64,000 bases of DNA from an uncultured Afifella sp. (GCA_947259045.1 CAMYKZ010000001.1:100555-164554); one strand, 5' to 3'; positions 1 to 8,931 are shown, counted from the stretch's first letter. Translations and numbers: made by a program. Notes: generated by a model from the sequence alone, not told the origin.

Positions 1-1
1 T

Positions 2-367
2 CCGGCCGTTGCCGGTCTTTACGCCGGAGCATAATTTGTCGGTATCGGACGCACAGGCATTGCGCAGGCCCGCTTCGAATTCCAGGCGTTGCACGGACAG
101 AACGCCGGTGGGAATGTTTCGCCGGAACAGCCGGCTTTCGCTGACCTTGGTCACCTCGGTTTTGCAGGCGCCGGACAGCCGGTCGCCATGGGCGTAGAGG
201 CACGCGGAGATCCGGCCGCGCCCCTTGGAGACACCGGAGCAATTGGCCGCTATTTCGGCCGCGCAGGCGGCCATCAGGTTTTTGGCCTGGGCCGTGCCCG
301 GCAGGCCGATGAATGTTGCAGCCAGAAAGCCGGCAGCGAACACATGCCTCATGTCAGAACTGCGCAC
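2..367 (-). CDS. Cysteine-rich secreted protein, C-terminus cut off by window edge
   Basis: The frame stays open from a GTG at 367 to the left edge (122 codons visible), so the stop codon lies outside the window. I chose GTG because a GGAGG (complement at 376-380) sits eight bases upstream; the ATG at 352 has no such site. The N-terminus is a classical signal peptide ending in GTAQA at about residue 29. The mature part has paired cysteines in two similar stretches, AAC-x7-NCSGV and NACASDTDKLCSGV, the spacing seen in Golgi-apparatus-protein-1-type cysteine-rich repeats found in many alphaproteobacterial periplasmic proteins. The function of that family in bacteria is unknown. Periplasmic location is inferred from the signal peptide. 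Confidence 0.72.
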   Translation of the reverse strand, partial: MRSSDMRHVFAAGFLAATFIGLPGTAQAKNLMAACAAEIAANCSGVSKGRGRISACLYAHGDRLSGACKTEVTKVSESRLFRRNIPTGVLSVQRLEFEAGLRNACASDTDKLCSGVKTGNGR

Positions 368-697
368 AATCTCTTCCTCCCAATCGGTATTCTTAAGTTC
401 GCCATAATGATGCCGGTGTCCCGGTGGCTTTCGGCAAGACCGGCTTTTTTGCTCCGTCACGGCGAACAGTGCGGATCGTCGCATAACAACCGGATGCGCC
501 AAAGCAGCGGAGAAAAGCCGTTCAAAAAGGTCCAGTCAGCCGGCGCCGGGTCCTTGAAATGGCAGGTTTTCGAGGGTGCTTAAAAAATCGATTGAGCACA
601 CGCTTTGCCGCAAATCCGTTTTGCAGCACTGCACTTTCAGGCCAACGGTCCGAACTGGGTATGTGGGGCCAACAACGGTCCGGCGCAAGGTCATGCC
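368..697. other. Intergenic stretch, no gene seen
   Basis: This 330-base gap lies upstream of the cysteine-rich protein and downstream of the DMP19-like gene, both on the minus strand. I see no convincing coding frame, RNA or terminator hairpin. It should hold the promoter of the cysteine-rich gene, but no clear -35/-10 pair stands out. If the frameshift in the neighbour is real, this gene ends at 698; if it is an error, the gap extends to 755. Confidence 0.4.
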
Positions 698-2083
698 TCA
701 TTGCCTTGTCGCCATCAGGACCTGGGTGGCAACAATCCGGCAGATGCGGCCAGCGCTACCAACCCTCGTCGGCATATTGTTCGGCGTGGCCGGCGATCTC
801 CTCAGCGCCGACCGTGACCAGCGGTTCGCGATCGTCGGGCGGAACAGCGAGGCGCTATCCGCCCGCGTCAATGCCAGCAGCACATTGTTGTCCACGGCGA
901 CTGCCCATCTGACCTGAGGCGGCCCGGCTTCGGTTCCTGATGCCTGATTGGCTGGATCACCGTCGGTGCCTTCAACCGCGGAAAGAACGACATCGTCGCT
1001 GAGCTTGCCGGTCTTGCGCAACACAAGATCGATCGCCGCCGCCGATCGGCAGCGGTTGGCCAGCCCGACAACTTCACGGATCCGTTCACAATCGACATGG
1101 GCGAGACGCCGGCCACAGGTCGGGCGTGCAGCGTTCCGGCCGAGCCCGGGCGACGCTGCCAAAGCGTCAGCATCCCAGACATCCGGTGCCGGCCGGATCG
1201 GCGGCCCAACTCGTTCGTAAAGCCGAACATGTTCATCGGTGAGCACACCAAATCGATGGCCGGCATTGGTGTGAACGAGCCACGCAAGCCGCCTTTCCCC
1301 TTCGACGACGTCAATCGAGCCGCCGCCGATCCCCAGGCAGATTTCGTTTTCAGAGCTGGCCGCCGCCGCCATGCCGAGCGCGACGTGCAGCCAGTCATTG
1401 ATCTGATGATCGAGCATGCCTATCCGGCGGGCCACTTGCCGTGCCCCGCGCTGCGGGTTGGCCATCGCGACACGGTCGATCGTGGCGGGATAACCAGGAT
1501 CGTCAACGACATAAAGGTCGGGCCAGGTTAGGATCCACCGGGCCATGCTTTCCAATATCGGCGATTTCTTCTCAGCGGCAAAAAAACCGTAATCCAACCG
1601 GTCCAGCGTATCATCGCGGCCGCCGTTGAACCCGGTCTGCTCGTCCGCGTCGTCCGGATTTGCCTCAGCCCAGGCGATCATCTTCTGCAACAGGCGCGCC
1701 TGACGGCGTGCGCCGGAAGCACGCAGCCCGGCCAGCGCACCCGGCCAGGTGGTGGATGCGTTGGCCCGGCTGTTGTGGATGAACTGGCTGTGCCCGCCAT
1801 TTTCAACCTGGGCGAGATAATAGTCGGCATTATAGGCCTGCACCGCGTTGCCGGCGATTTCGGAATTGGCATAAAGACCCTGGTGCGACATGGCGTTGAC
1901 AAAATCGACGATGGCCTGAACCAATGCGTAATGGTCGCCGCCCGACTGAGCGGCCTCGACCGCCGACCAGGATACTATCGGCTGCCCCGGGTGATCGGGC
2001 GGTGGCCCGCTGCTTGGCGCCTCGATCCTGGGGAAGAGCTTTTTTCCGCCGAACAGGGCCAGAACCCGTGTTAGCCAACCCAT
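698..2083 (-). CDS. DMP19/DUF4375-like protein with long C-terminal region, frameshifted near its end
   Basis: The start at 2083 is preceded by GGAAGGA. Residues of about 45-160 match the DMP19 (DUF4375) fold: the family hallmark is a conserved NGG-x-SQF segment, here YLAQVENGGHSQF, followed by a helical ALAGLRASGARRQARLL stretch. The Neisseria DMP19 is a DNA-mimic protein that binds a transcription factor; most homologues are uncharacterised. Here about 300 more residues of unassigned sequence follow. The last ~47 residues of the open frame look non-native. Adding one base to the GGG run at 837-839 switches to a frame reading PDDREPLVTVGAEEIAGHAE and ending in EQYADEGW at a stop at 756-758, which looks like the authentic end. 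The break is therefore either a real truncating mutation or a sequencing error. Confidence 0.65.
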   Translation of the reverse strand: MGWLTRVLALFGGKKLFPRIEAPSSGPPPDHPGQPIVSWSAVEAAQSGGDHYALVQAIVDFVNAMSHQGLYANSEIAGNAVQAYNADYYLAQVENGGHSQFIHNSRANASTTWPGALAGLRASGARRQARLLQKMIAWAEANPDDADEQTGFNGGRDDTLDRLDYGFFAAEKKSPILESMARWILTWPDLYVVDDPGYPATIDRVAMANPQRGARQVARRIGMLDHQINDWLHVALGMAAAASSENEICLGIGGGSIDVVEGERRLAWLVHTNAGHRFGVLTDEHVRLYERVGPPIRPAPDVWDADALAASPGLGRNAARPTCGRRLAHVDCERIREVVGLANRCRSAAAIDLVLRKTGKLSDDVVLSAVEGTDGDPANQASGTEAGPPQVRWAVAVDNNVLLALTRADSASLFRPTIANRWSRSALRRSPATPNNMPTRVGSAGRICRIVATQVLMATRQ

Positions 2084-2368
2084 TGGACAGTCCTTCCTGC
2101 ATACCTGTGCGCGGGCGGAAAGCGACCGCCATCATAAGGAAGCGGTGCCGGGTGACGGCGCCAGAGCGCTGACCTGTTACCGGCGCCGGCACCGGCCCAC
2201 GTCAGCGTTGCGCCAACAACGTTATTATGGGGTAAAACATGAACATAACAAGCAGATTTCGCTGGAGATCACTGATTTTCATGCGCGGGTTCGCGTTTCT
2301 CGCGGACCCTGCTGCTCGATACCAGGTCTTCGACTTCGATTCACAGGGCAGCGGATTTTTGAATTGCC

Positions 2369-2581
2369 TCAGCCCTGCTCGTTGCGGAGTACGCCGAACT
2401 CACTCGATTTTGAATCGTCATTGGCAATATCGAAGCCTTCCGCAATCAGACCCCGCCTGAGCAGTTCCCGTACAGCCGATGCCCGGCTCGGCATGCGAGC
2501 CTGGAACCGCCAATCGTCAATGGCTTTCCGCTCGGTTGGACTAAGCATGATTTGCAGCCGCTCATCGCGCGCTCGGTTCAT
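2369..2581 (-). CDS. Small ribbon-helix-helix-like DNA-binding protein
   Basis: I place the start at the ATG at 2581 (70 aa) because GGGAGGTGAC lies five bases upstream; an upstream in-frame start at 2605 has no comparable site. The protein reads LQIMLSPTERKAIDDWRF followed by MPSRASAVRELLRRGL, the strand-helix-helix pattern of CopG/MetJ-type proteins with the SRASAVRELLRRG helix 2 typical of the class. Such proteins usually repress their own gene or act as antitoxins. No toxin gene adjoins it. Its only neighbour is the divergent sensor kinase gene, and two direct repeats upstream of the start are candidate autoregulatory sites. Confidence 0.7.
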   Translation of the reverse strand: MNRARDERLQIMLSPTERKAIDDWRFQARMPSRASAVRELLRRGLIAEGFDIANDDSKSSEFGVLRNEQG

Positions 2582-2611
2582 TGTCACCTCCCACACAAAT
2601 TCCAATGCAAA

Positions 2612-2649
2612 AAAGTTAGTAAATCCATTGAAGTGTGTAAAGTTAGTAA
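2612..2649. promoter_or_regulatory. Direct repeat pair upstream of RHH gene, candidate operator
   Basis: The 11-mer AAAGTTAGTAA occurs at 2612-2622 and exactly again at 2639-2649, 27 bases apart. The pair sits in an AT-rich patch directly upstream of the RHH gene's ribosome-binding site and between it and the divergent kinase gene. Ribbon-helix-helix proteins often bind short direct or inverted repeats in their own promoter, so autoregulation is a reasonable inference. Confidence 0.45.
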
Positions 2650-2862
2650 GTTACAGTTTTTAAGCAAATTGCTCAAAGTGTGATCATGGGTGGATTGGCT
2701 GACAAAGCATGGTGTCAGTCATCGGCGACTCTACGGCTGTTCATTATTACGGTAAGTTGCAACTTCGCTGTGTGCGACGGGGCTCCGGACGCAGCAGGGA
2801 AAACGCAACCCGATTGGCCGACCGACGAAGCGACCAGCGATTTGACAAGGGACACAAGCTTG

Positions 2863-4398
2863 ATGATGCTGCAGATGGAACCCGAAAATGCCGTTGAGAC
2901 TCTGCTTGGCCTGGTGGACGGGGATATCGATCTGGCGACGCTGATAGATGCGATTCCGGCAGCGATCTACACAACGGACGCCAGCGGACGGATCAACCTG
3001 TACAACAAGGCGGCCGTCGAATTGTGGGGCCGGACACCGGATTGCGGCGACGAGCGATGGTGCGGCTCGTGGCGCCTGTTCGAGATCGACGGCAGGCGGA
3101 TGCGGCACGACCGGTGCCCGATGGCGCGGGCGCTGAAATCCGGCAAGCCAAGCCGTGGCGAAAAGGCTGTCGCCGAACGGCCGGACGGAAGCCGGGTCAC
3201 GTTTCTGGCTCATCCGACGCCGATCCGCAACGCCAAGGGCGCGATCATCGGCGCAGTGAACATGCTGCTCGACATCACGGCGCAGGAAGCTGTCGAGAGC
3301 GAGCTGAAGTCGCGCATCGAACAGGTCAAGACGGTTTCTGAGCTTGGCATGCTGGCGCTTGCAAGCGACCGCCATGAGACTTTGTTCGAACAGGCCGTCG
3401 AGCGGCTGGCCACGGCGCTGAATGTCGAATTCACCAAGATCCTGGAATATCGCCCGGCCAGCAACGATCTGATCATGCGGGCCGGCGTCGGCTGGCCGGC
3501 CGGATCGGTCGGCGAGGTGACAGTCGATGCCGGGTCGGATTCACAGGCAGGCTATACGCTTAGCGTCAACGAGCCCGTCATCGTTGATGATCTGGAAATC
3601 GAAACCCGGTTTCACGGTCCGAACCTTCTGCTCGACAATCATGTTGTCAGCGGCATCAGCACCGTTATCGGCGGCAGGGGCAAGGAACCCTTCGGCGTCC
3701 TGGGCGTCCACACGACTGCCCGGCGGAGTTTCACCGCAGACGATATTCACCTGCTTCAATCGGTTGCCAATATTCTGACGACGGCCATCGAACGGCGAAC
3801 CTTCGAAAGCCGGCAGGCCGTGCTGCAACGGGAACTGTCCCACCGGGTCAAGAACATCCTGTCCGTCATCCAGGCGATCGCCCGGCAGACCGGCCAGAAT
3901 GCCGGCGACCTTGACGCCTTCCGGTGCGGATTCGAAAAACGCCTGATGTCGCTGTCGCGAACCCATGACCTGCTGATTGAAGGCGGCTGGTCCGGCGCCA
4001 GCCTCGGCGCAGTCGCCGACACGATTCTAGCCAACCAGATCGGGGCCGAGCAGATCGAACTCGATATTGAGGATATTCGGATCAGCCCCGCCGGAACCCA
4101 GGCCGTCAGCATGGTCTTCCACGAGTTGATGACGAATGCCGCGAAATATGGTTCGTTGAGTACAACTGGCGGCGTGCAATGCGTCGGCCGTCACGAAGGC
4201 GGAAAAGACGGCATCTATGCCCTGATCTGGCGCGAAACCGGCGGACCGCCAGTGGTCCCGCCGACACGCCTGGGATATGGCAGCAAACTCGTCGAAACCA
4301 TAATCCAGATCCAGTTCAACGGCCACTTGACTGTCGACTGGCGTCCCGACGGCCTCATCGTCACCTGCCGGTTGCCGCTGTCGTCCATAGTCGAGTAG
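2863..4398 (+). CDS. PAS-GAF sensor histidine kinase, HWE family
   Basis: This is a cytoplasmic two-component sensor. I prefer the ATG at 2863 (511 aa), preceded by AAGGGA; a longer frame from 2680 adds a low-complexity head unlike the family. A PAS domain covers about residues 20-135 (IYTTDASGRINLYNKAAVEL), a GAF domain about 160-310, then the phospho-acceptor box RELSHRVKNILSVIQAIAR with His327. The ATPase part has FHELMTNAAKYGSLS (His420) and LIWRETGG, the histidine and W-x-E that define HWE kinases, a group enriched in rhizobia and relatives. There are no membrane segments. The signal is unknown; PAS and GAF domains commonly bind haem, flavin, bilin or small ligands. No partner response regulator is adjacent, so it is an orphan here. 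Confidence 0.88.
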   Translation: MMLQMEPENAVETLLGLVDGDIDLATLIDAIPAAIYTTDASGRINLYNKAAVELWGRTPDCGDERWCGSWRLFEIDGRRMRHDRCPMARALKSGKPSRGEKAVAERPDGSRVTFLAHPTPIRNAKGAIIGAVNMLLDITAQEAVESELKSRIEQVKTVSELGMLALASDRHETLFEQAVERLATALNVEFTKILEYRPASNDLIMRAGVGWPAGSVGEVTVDAGSDSQAGYTLSVNEPVIVDDLEIETRFHGPNLLLDNHVVSGISTVIGGRGKEPFGVLGVHTTARRSFTADDIHLLQSVANILTTAIERRTFESRQAVLQRELSHRVKNILSVIQAIARQTGQNAGDLDAFRCGFEKRLMSLSRTHDLLIEGGWSGASLGAVADTILANQIGAEQIELDIEDIRISPAGTQAVSMVFHELMTNAAKYGSLSTTGGVQCVGRHEGGKDGIYALIWRETGGPPVVPPTRLGYGSKLVETIIQIQFNGHLTVDWRPDGLIVTCRLPLSSIVE

Positions 4399-4432
4399 TT
4401 ACGCCGGCGCAGCGGCGGCAAATGGCAAAACG

Positions 4433-4930
4433 TCACCTTGTTTGCGCGGGCGAACCGGCGCTCCGTTTGGTTCGACTGATTTCCACTGCAGCGGATTCAT
4501 TGGGAATCTGCGAGAACCTTTCCGTATAGATCGAAACCGTACCCGCCATCCCCTGATAGACAACCTCGATGCGCAGATAGACGCTGCCGCCGGCGGGAAC
4601 ATCGACCACAGCGTTCCTGCCGGCATCGTACAGGGCACACAGCGGTATACAGCCCTTGCGCGCCCGGACGGTGTGTCTTCCCGCCGATACCGGGATTGCG
4701 ACAAAGCCCCTGTGCTCCATCGTTGCGACTTCGTTTCCATCCACCGCTATCTTTGCCAGTCCGTAGGGATAATCCAGGGAATAGACATAGATGATGCCCT
4801 TGCCCGGAGCGGCGGCAACCGGCTCGTAACCCGGCCCGCTGGCCGGCGTGGCGCACGATGCCAGTATCAGGGCCAGTATCAGGCAGAGCGCGGTCAACCC
4901 GAAAAGCCGCAACGTCAGGATTTGCTTCAT
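4433..4930 (-). CDS. DUF2846-like lipoprotein
   Basis: This 165-residue protein begins with a hydrophobic signal ending in the lipobox LASC (Cys26), so it is predicted to be lipid-anchored. The mature segment KGIIYVYSLDYPYGLAKIAVDG with a following VPAGGSVYLRIEVVYQG resembles DUF2846-type proteins, a beta-rich family of unknown function in proteobacterial lipoproteins. GGGGAG lies six bases before the ATG. It converges with the sensor kinase gene and stands alone. An outer-membrane location is inferred because Ser rather than Asp precedes the rest of the mature chain. Confidence 0.7.
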   Translation of the reverse strand: MKQILTLRLFGLTALCLILALILASCATPASGPGYEPVAAAPGKGIIYVYSLDYPYGLAKIAVDGNEVATMEHRGFVAIPVSAGRHTVRARKGCIPLCALYDAGRNAVVDVPAGGSVYLRIEVVYQGMAGTVSIYTERFSQIPNESAAVEISRTKRSAGSPAQTR

Positions 4931-5008
4931 GTCCGGCTCCCCGCAAAGGCCGGGGGCGCTTCACGCCTGCCCGGCCCTGCATCATTCATGCCTCAGCGGC
5001 TCGCCGCG

Positions 5009-6001
5009 CTACTTTGCCAGGCAGCTGTCGACGTTGTTCTTGTCGCAGACATCCAGCCCGGTATAGATCGGATCATTGACCGATTTGCCGGCAGCCAGAT
5101 CCTTCAGGATGAACATGGCCTGATAGCCCATTTCAAACGGCCGCTGGCCAACCTGGCCGTTCGACAGGCCATCCTTCAGCTGTTCCATCTGCATCGGCAG
5201 CGTATCGGCGACGATGATTGACAGTTCGCCGGAATCCATCTTGGCCTTGTAGGGCTCGACCGCCTGGCGGTAGGCATTGTCGAACCATTGCGTAAAGGCT
5301 CCGGTTGAGATGAACGCCGCCAGATCGGCTTCCTTGGCCAGGATATCGGTCATGCCCTGAACCGCCTTGTTGCCGTCATCGTCGGTGATCAGCGGGCAGC
5401 CGGCCACTTCCGTCCAGCCGTTATCGCCGGCCAGCGGATCGCCCGGAGGCGTCGTGCCGGACCGTCCGCCAAGCGTGTCGCGGATGCCCTGCAGGCGCTC
5501 ATTATGGTTGGCTGCCGCGGCGCCGCCGGTCTGCAGGCAGACCTTGCCGCCATCGGGCTGCAGTTTCTGGGCGATGGTCGCCAGGTTGACGCCGATATCG
5601 TAATTCTTGGTGCCGAGATAGGTCGCGCGAATATCCTTGTCTTTCTCAAGAACATCGGAATCCCAGGTCATGACCGGAATACCGGCGGCAACCGCCGCCT
5701 TAAGGGCCTTGCCCATGGCCGGAGCGTTTGACGGGGCGACCGCAATGCCGTCGACGCCCTGACTGATCAGATCCTGGACGATCTGGATCTGCTCAAGCTC
5801 GGTATGCTCGCCCGGGCCGATATAGACGCATTCCACATCGCCAAGCTCTTCCTGCGCCTTGTAACAGCCGTCGCGGGCCAGATCGAAGAACGGATTGTTC
5901 ATCGCCTTCGGCACCAGCGCCAGTTTCAGTTTGCTCTGCGCGACAGCGATGCCGGGCAGTGCAATGGCAACAATTGTTGCTGCCAGTATCAGTCTTTTCA
6001 T
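5009..6001 (-). CDS. Sugar ABC transporter substrate-binding protein (CUT2/fructose type)
   Basis: This is the periplasmic sugar-binding component of an importer. It has a signal peptide ending AVAQS, then LKLALVPKAMNNPFFDLARDGC, the opening of Peripl_BP_4 (ribose/fructose-type) proteins, and later DGIAVAPSNAPAMGKALKAA. Its 330-aa length is normal. It is the last gene of a three-gene operon reading ATPase, permease, binding protein, with GGGAGG well placed before its ATG. Rhizobial FrcB and related fructose/mannose binders look like this, including paired cysteines near the C-terminus, but the substrate cannot be read from sequence alone. Confidence 0.88.
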   Translation of the reverse strand: MKRLILAATIVAIALPGIAVAQSKLKLALVPKAMNNPFFDLARDGCYKAQEELGDVECVYIGPGEHTELEQIQIVQDLISQGVDGIAVAPSNAPAMGKALKAAVAAGIPVMTWDSDVLEKDKDIRATYLGTKNYDIGVNLATIAQKLQPDGGKVCLQTGGAAAANHNERLQGIRDTLGGRSGTTPPGDPLAGDNGWTEVAGCPLITDDDGNKAVQGMTDILAKEADLAAFISTGAFTQWFDNAYRQAVEPYKAKMDSGELSIIVADTLPMQMEQLKDGLSNGQVGQRPFEMGYQAMFILKDLAAGKSVNDPIYTGLDVCDKNNVDSCLAK

Positions 6002-6046
6002 GATCGTCCTCCCAATTGGGTTTACACAAATTAGCGGTCGATCCGG

Positions 6047-7066
6047 TCAGGATTTTCCGCGGTTGCGGATCTGTTCCAGAAGCACCGCAAGGATCAGAAA
6101 CAGACCAACAAAGAACTGCTGCCAGAGGGCGTCGATGCCCGCCAGCAACAGGGAATTCCGGATAAGTTCCATCAGCGCCGCGCCGATCGGTGCGCCGAAT
6201 GCGAACGCCACGCCGCCCATCAGATTGGCGCCGCCGATGACAGTTGCGGCAATAACGTTGAGTTCGTAGGTCTGGCCGATGGCGTTTGTCACCGATCCGA
6301 ACCAGCCGACCAGCAGGAAGGCGGCAAGCCCGGCGCACAGGGAGCTGATGACATAGACGGAGACAATGACCCGTTCCACCGGAATTCCGGACAGTTTGGC
6401 GGCCTGGGCGTTGCCGCCGACGGCATAGACCCAGCGCCCCCATGTGGAATAACGGTAAGCCCACCAGAAGACACAGGTCAGTATGATCAGAACCCAGACC
6501 GGGTTGGGCACGCCGATAATGCTCTCGCCGCCGACCCATTCAAACAGATCCTGGTCAGGGCCGAACGCGTAGATCATTTTGTTGTTCGACATGACCTGGG
6601 CGATGGAGCGCGCCATCGCCAGCATGCCGAGCGTCACGATGAACGGCGCCATGCGCAGATAGGCAATCAGTACCCCGTTGATCAGCCCGACCAGAGCGGC
6701 GGCGCCCATGCAGGCGGCAAATCCGAATCCGATGCCGTAGCCGGCCTCCATGACAAGGCCGGTGACGATTCCGGTCAGCCCCATCAGCGAACCAACCGAA
6801 AGGTCGATGCCGGCCGTGGTGATCACCGCCGACATGCCCAGCGCCATAATGCCGAAAAACGCGAAATTGCGGGTAATGTTGAACATGTTGCGTTCCGTCA
6901 GAAACACGTCGGAGACGAACGTCATGACAAGGCCAATGGCGAGGATGGCGATGAACACCCAGAACGGCTGGGTGCGGGTCATCGCCTGCAGCCATCCCAT
7001 CTCGCGGCGCTCGGTAATATCCTCGCCGATTGCCGCGTGGGAGGATGAATGGGTTTCTGTCGTCAT
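6047..7066 (-). CDS. Sugar ABC transporter permease (CUT2/RbsC type)
   Basis: This is the inner-membrane pore subunit of the sugar importer, 339 aa, with about ten hydrophobic segments and the CUT2 permease hallmarks LSVGSLMGLTGIVTGLVME and NVIAATVIGGANLMGG. The start overlaps the end of the ATPase gene by four bases (ATGA), so the two are translationally coupled. The binding-protein gene follows 45 bases downstream. A homodimer of this subunit would form the channel, as in RbsC and FrcC. Confidence 0.88.
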   Translation of the reverse strand: MTTETHSSSHAAIGEDITERREMGWLQAMTRTQPFWVFIAILAIGLVMTFVSDVFLTERNMFNITRNFAFFGIMALGMSAVITTAGIDLSVGSLMGLTGIVTGLVMEAGYGIGFGFAACMGAAALVGLINGVLIAYLRMAPFIVTLGMLAMARSIAQVMSNNKMIYAFGPDQDLFEWVGGESIIGVPNPVWVLIILTCVFWWAYRYSTWGRWVYAVGGNAQAAKLSGIPVERVIVSVYVISSLCAGLAAFLLVGWFGSVTNAIGQTYELNVIAATVIGGANLMGGVAFAFGAPIGAALMELIRNSLLLAGIDALWQQFFVGLFLILAVLLEQIRNRGKS

Positions 7067-7824
7067 GCCGTTTCAATCGCCCCCGTAATCAGACCGGTCA
7101 CCTCTTCCGGGCTGGTCTCGCTGATCGGCTTGTCGGCAACCTTACTGCCACGCCTGAGCACCGCCACCCGGTCACAGACCTCGAAGACGTCGGGCATCCG
7201 GTGGGAGACCAGCACGACGGCATGGTCGGTTGCTTTCAGCCGGTGGATCAGATCGAGCACCTCGGCCACCTGGCGCACCGAAATTGCCGCCGTCGGTTCA
7301 TCCATCAGAACAAGCTTGGGATCCGACAATCGCGTACGGGCAATGGCGACGGCCTGGCGCTGGCCGCCCGACATCTGGCGCACTAGATCGCGCGGCCTGG
7401 TTTCCGATTTCAGTTCGACAAAAAGCTCGCCGGCGCGGCGGAACATCGCCGCATGATCGAGCCAGCGGAACGGGCCGACTCCCTTCTTCAGTTCGCGGCC
7501 GAGAAAGACATTCGCCGCCGCCGTCAGATTGTCGCAAAGCGCCAGATCCTGATAGACGATCTCGATCCCCACACGCCTGGCATCGAGTGGTTTGTGGAAG
7601 GCGACAGGCCGGTCTTCCAGCACGATCTGGCCGGAAGACGGTGGGAAATTGCCGGCGATGATTTTCATCAATGTCGACTTGCCGGCGCCATTATCGCCCA
7701 TCAGACCGACAACCTCGCCGTGCCCGATCGTCAGATCGACATCGGCGAGCGCGTTGATGGCGCCGAAATTCTTGGAGATCTGCTTCAGCTGGAGAACCGA
7801 CAAACCATCACTCCCGTCACCCAT
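7063..7824 (-). CDS. Sugar ABC transporter ATP-binding protein, single-domain (FrcA type)
   Basis: This 253-residue ATPase carries Walker A GDNGAGKST, signature MSGGQRQAVAIART, Walker B LVLMDEPTAA and switch LVSHR. Most CUT2 importers use a double-length ATPase of about 500 aa (RbsA, XylG); a single-domain one is the arrangement of the Sinorhizobium fructose importer FrcBCA. Here the gene order is ATPase first, binding protein last. The annotated ATG at 7824 has only a weak ribosome site; a TTG seven codons downstream, preceded by GGGAG, is an alternative start. Confidence 0.86.
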   Translation of the reverse strand: MGDGSDGLSVLQLKQISKNFGAINALADVDLTIGHGEVVGLMGDNGAGKSTLMKIIAGNFPPSSGQIVLEDRPVAFHKPLDARRVGIEIVYQDLALCDNLTAAANVFLGRELKKGVGPFRWLDHAAMFRRAGELFVELKSETRPRDLVRQMSGGQRQAVAIARTRLSDPKLVLMDEPTAAISVRQVAEVLDLIHRLKATDHAVVLVSHRMPDVFEVCDRVAVLRRGSKVADKPISETSPEEVTGLITGAIETA

Positions 7825-8155
7825 TTCCGACGCCGCAGGACCGGAAATGGCGGATTAACTCCGCATTGTTCCCGCAATCGGCGTCATGTTTCCCCTGAGG
7901 TCAGTACACAGGAGTGTGAACAAAAGCGCAAGTGGCGACACAGATGTATTTGCAACAAAGACCCGAGCGTGGGCGGCGGCCCGGGACGGGCAAAAACCAA
8001 AACCCACCGGATCGAGCCCATGCAATGGCGAGACTGCCAACAGCGGCAACCGGCTAATGCAGCATGACCGGAATTACAGTGTATGTGTCTGGCGAATTGA
8101 CCTGTATCATCGCCGGATTTCGTGATGTGCGTTGAACGGAGATGATGGAAAGGCC
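7825..8155. other. Divergent intergenic region, promoters expected
   Basis: About 330 bases separate the sugar importer operon (leftward) from the TauE/SafE gene and its short leader (rightward). A TTGACC at about 8097-8102 could be a -35 element for the rightward gene, but I cannot find a convincing -10 at the right distance. No gene or RNA is evident. Confidence 0.35.
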
Positions 8156-8185
8156 ATGACGATCGATCTGACGGCAAACTGCTGA
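8156..8185 (+). CDS. Possible nine-codon leader peptide coupled to the permease
   Basis: ATG at 8156, with GGAAAGG directly upstream, opens a frame reading MTIDLTANC that stops in the TGATG overlapping the permease start. The permease ATG has no ribosome site of its own, so translation could depend on coupling from this leader. It is short enough to be chance, and I rank it as a hypothesis. Confidence 0.25.
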   Translation: MTIDLTANC

Positions 8186-8931
8186 TGAGCGACTTCCTGC
8201 TCTTCGTTGCGGTCGGATTTTCCGCGCAGCTTATCGATGGCGCGATCGGTATGGCCTATGGCCTGTTCAGCACCTCAGTTCTGCTCAGCATCGGGGTGAC
8301 GCCCGCAGTCGCCAGCGCCAGCGTTCATGCGGCCGAAGTTTTCACCACTGGGGCCTCTGGCCTTTCCCATTGGCGCTTCGGCAACGTCAACTGGAGTATC
8401 GTCCGGCGGCTGGCTGTCCCGGGCATGATCGGAGGCGGCATTGGCGCCTATATTCTCTCCAATGTCGACGGCAGCACGATCCGTCCGTTCGTCGGGGCCT
8501 ATCTGGCGGTTATGGGCGTCTGGGTGCTGTCGAAAGCGGTCCGCAACCGGAATATGGAGGAAAAGCAGCCCCGCTTCCTAGGGGCCTTGGGTTTTACCGG
8601 CGGCTTTCTTGATGCCATCGGCGGCGGTGGTTGGGGGCCAATCGTCACATCGTCGATGGTTGGCCAGGGCGCCAGGCCGAAGACGACGATCGGATCGACA
8701 AGATCGGCCGAATTCTTTGTCACAACGACGATCTCGATTACGTTTTTATCCACCATCGGGCTCGAGCTCTGGCCAATTATCCTTGGCCTGATTGTCGGCG
8801 GTGTATTCGCAGCGCCAATCGCCGCCTATATTGTCGGACGGGTGCCGGACCGCCCGATGATGATCATCGTCGGGATCGTGATCTGCATCCTGGCGTTTCG
8901 AGAGGTCCTGCGCGGCCTTCCCATCGCCTGA
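8185..8931 (+). CDS. TauE/SafE-family membrane permease
   Basis: This 248-aa polytopic membrane protein has about eight hydrophobic segments and the two-fold repeat of the TauE/SafE (DUF81) family: an N-terminal half around FSAQLIDGAIGMAYG and a C-terminal half around GFTGGFLDAIGGGGWGPIVT. Members move sulfite, sulfoacetate or other small organic anions outward or inward. No sulfonate gene is adjacent, so the substrate is unassigned. The gene stands alone, followed by a DUF3303 gene about 140 bases on. Confidence 0.83.
   Translation: MSDFLLFVAVGFSAQLIDGAIGMAYGLFSTSVLLSIGVTPAVASASVHAAEVFTTGASGLSHWRFGNVNWSIVRRLAVPGMIGGGIGAYILSNVDGSTIRPFVGAYLAVMGVWVLSKAVRNRNMEEKQPRFLGALGFTGGFLDAIGGGGWGPIVTSSMVGQGARPKTTIGSTRSAEFFVTTTISITFLSTIGLELWPIILGLIVGGVFAAPIAAYIVGRVPDRPMMIIVGIVICILAFREVLRGLPIA

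Noticed and set aside
2145..2663. Rightward frame of 172 codons across the DMP19/RHH intergenic region
   Set aside because: It overlaps the antisense RHH gene, has mixed composition and no ribosome site; the RHH gene has an excellent one.
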